Below are positions 5,805-6,963 of a DNA stretch of 6,963 nt, piece by piece. Made by a program: the position numbers and the translations under genes. Numbering within the stretch: position 1 is the first letter of the stretch; the number at the start of each line of letters is the position of its first letter. The DNA comes from Candidatus Rokuibacteriota bacterium (lineage in GTDB: Bacteria > Methylomirabilota > Methylomirabilia > Rokubacteriales > CSP1-6), in NCBI GenBank assembly GCA_016179165.1, contig JACORX010000337.1:1-6963 (forward strand), in the 5' to 3' direction. Below the pieces are notes generated by a model. That model made no database searches. It saw nothing but the letters and a program-made list of their open reading frames with translations, and was not told the origin of the DNA.

Positions 5805-6963
5805 GTGGACTTCCACCAGCTCCTGACCGAGACCGCGAAGCGCGGCGCCTCCGACCTGCATCTCAAGTCCGGCTCGCGCCCCATCGTGCGCGTGCACGGC
5901 CACCTCGAGACGCAGGCCGACCTTCCGGCGGTGACGCGCGACTTCCTCCGCAAGACGGCCATGACGCTGCTGGGCGAGATCCGCTACAACGCGCTGATGG
6001 AAGGCGAGGAGATGGACCTCGCCCACACGGTCCCGAACGTCGGCCGCTTCCGCATCAACGTCTTCCTCTGCCAGGGCGAGGTGCGGGCCGTGCTCCGCCA
6101 CATCCCCGATCGCATCCCGGCCTTCGAGGAGCTGCACCTGCCCAAGGCGCTCGAGCGGCTGTCGATGGAGCGGCGCGGGATGATTCTCGTGACCGGGATC
6201 ACCGGTTCGGGGAAGACCACGACGCTCGCCGCCATGATCGATTTCATGAACCGCACCCGCAATGAGCACATCGTCACGATCGAGGACCCGGTCGAGTTCA
6301 TGCACGAGGACAAGAAGTGCGTCATCAGCCAGCGCGAGGTCGGCCAGGACTCGACGAGCTTCGCGCAGGCCCTGCGCGCCGCCCTCCGCCAGGACCCGGA
6401 CGTCATCCTCGTCGGCGAGATGCGCGACGCCGAGACTATGGAGGTGGCGCTGCACGCAGCCGAGACGGGCCACCTCGTCCTCTCGACGGTTCATACGCTG
6501 GACGCGGCCGAGACGATCAACCGCATCATCTCGATCTTCCCGCCGCACCAGGAGGACCAAGTCCGCGGTCAGCTTGCGGCGGTCCTCGAGGGCATCATCT
6601 CCCAGCGCCTGGTCGTCCGTGCCGACGGCAAGGGGCGCGTGCCCGCAGTCGAAGTCCTGGTGGCCACCGGCCTGATTCGTGACTCGATTCGCGACGCGAG
6701 CAGGACCAGCCAGATCCCAAACATCGTTGCGGCGGGCCAAGCGCAGTACGGCATGCAGACCTTCGACCAGTCGCTGCTCGGCCTGTACCGCCAGGGGCTC
6801 GTGACCTACGAGACGGCGCACGATGCCGCGACCAACGGGGACGACTTCGACCTCAAGGTCAAGGGAATCTTCTCCACGGGCGAGATGACGTGGGAAGTCA
6901 ACTCCCCCGGCGCTGTGGGCGCGCCCGGCGCCGGGCGGCCCTCGGCGGCGCCCAGCGCCGCCC
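5805..6963 (+). CDS. pilT: Type IV pilus retraction ATPase PilT, 3' end outside window
   Basis: PilT is a cytoplasmic hexameric ATPase that powers pilus retraction, used in twitching motility and DNA uptake. GTG 5805 follows TAGGAG, which includes the recA stop, with 5-nt spacing. The frame is open for 386 codons to the window edge. N-terminal ASDLHL (15-20) is typical. The ATPase core has Walker A GITGSGKT (131-138), the Asp box IVTIEDPVE (156-164), Walker B ILVGEMRD (201-208) and the His box HLVLSTVH (223-230). The stretch LIRDSIRDASRTSQIPNIV (290-308) corresponds to the PilT AIRNLIRE region needed for retraction, which favours PilT over PilB. After GDDFDLKVKGI (345-355) comes a Gly/Pro/Ala-rich tail (about 366-386 and beyond) longer than in classical PilT of about 345 residues. 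PilU is a less likely alternative. Confidence 0.95.
   Translation, partial: MDFHQLLTETAKRGASDLHLKSGSRPIVRVHGHLETQADLPAVTRDFLRKTAMTLLGEIRYNALMEGEEMDLAHTVPNVGRFRINVFLCQGEVRAVLRHIPDRIPAFEELHLPKALERLSMERRGMILVTGITGSGKTTTLAAMIDFMNRTRNEHIVTIEDPVEFMHEDKKCVISQREVGQDSTSFAQALRAALRQDPDVILVGEMRDAETMEVALHAAETGHLVLSTVHTLDAAETINRIISIFPPHQEDQVRGQLAAVLEGIISQRLVVRADGKGRVPAVEVLVATGLIRDSIRDASRTSQIPNIVAAGQAQYGMQTFDQSLLGLYRQGLVTYETAHDAATNGDDFDLKVKGIFSTGEMTWEVNSPGAVGAPGAGRPSAAPSAA

Noticed and set aside
5544..6821. 425-codon minus-strand ORF opposite recA/pilT
   Set aside because: Spans two confirmed plus-strand genes antisense and shows no recognisable motif.
6922..6937. Perfect 16-bp palindrome in pilT as a terminator or operator
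   Set aside because: It lies inside the open coding frame, has no T-run, and is made only of G and C in a Gly/Pro/Ala-coding stretch.

Overview
The window is uniformly G+C-rich bacterial chromosomal DNA with dense coding and G/C-ending codons. The gene content and order (rimO-pgpA-cinA-thpR, then recA-pilT) suggest an uncultured high-GC Gram-negative lineage, for example Methylomirabilota/Rokubacteria or a deltaproteobacterial group. That placement is inference from gene order and composition; no search was run. I see no transposase, integrase, tRNA, rRNA or CRISPR array. Most of the window is conserved core machinery rather than an accessory island.

Left part (1-896, minus strand): two small envelope genes read leftwards. 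The first (896-489) encodes a short membrane-anchored or secreted protein with a histidine cluster. The second (396-1, running off the left edge) encodes a protein with a signal peptide that looks like the start of an outer-membrane beta-barrel. A perfect 18-bp palindrome lies between them. Positions 897-983 form a short divergent control region shared with rimO.

Middle part (984-4587, plus strand): a tightly packed run of rimO (ribosomal protein S12 methylthiotransferase), pgpA (phosphatidylglycerophosphatase A), cinA (CinA/PncC family) and thpR (RNA 2',3'-cyclic phosphodiesterase). Junctions are 3 bp or 4-bp stop/start overlaps, so the genes are probably co-transcribed and translationally coupled. 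Two of them, pgpA and thpR, lack an ATG, GTG or TTG where homology says the protein should begin. The N-terminal MoaB-like domain of CinA has lost its recognisable motifs, while the C-terminal amidase domain is intact.

Right part (4588-6963, plus strand): a 156-bp intergenic region holds a strong sigma70-like promoter (TTGACT, 18-bp spacer, TAGAAT) whose spacer is almost filled by a 16-bp dyad. It drives recA, followed after 8 bp by pilT, the type IV pilus retraction ATPase, which is open at the right edge. CinA, RecA and PilT next to each other fit a link to DNA uptake and recombination, but this rests on gene adjacency only.
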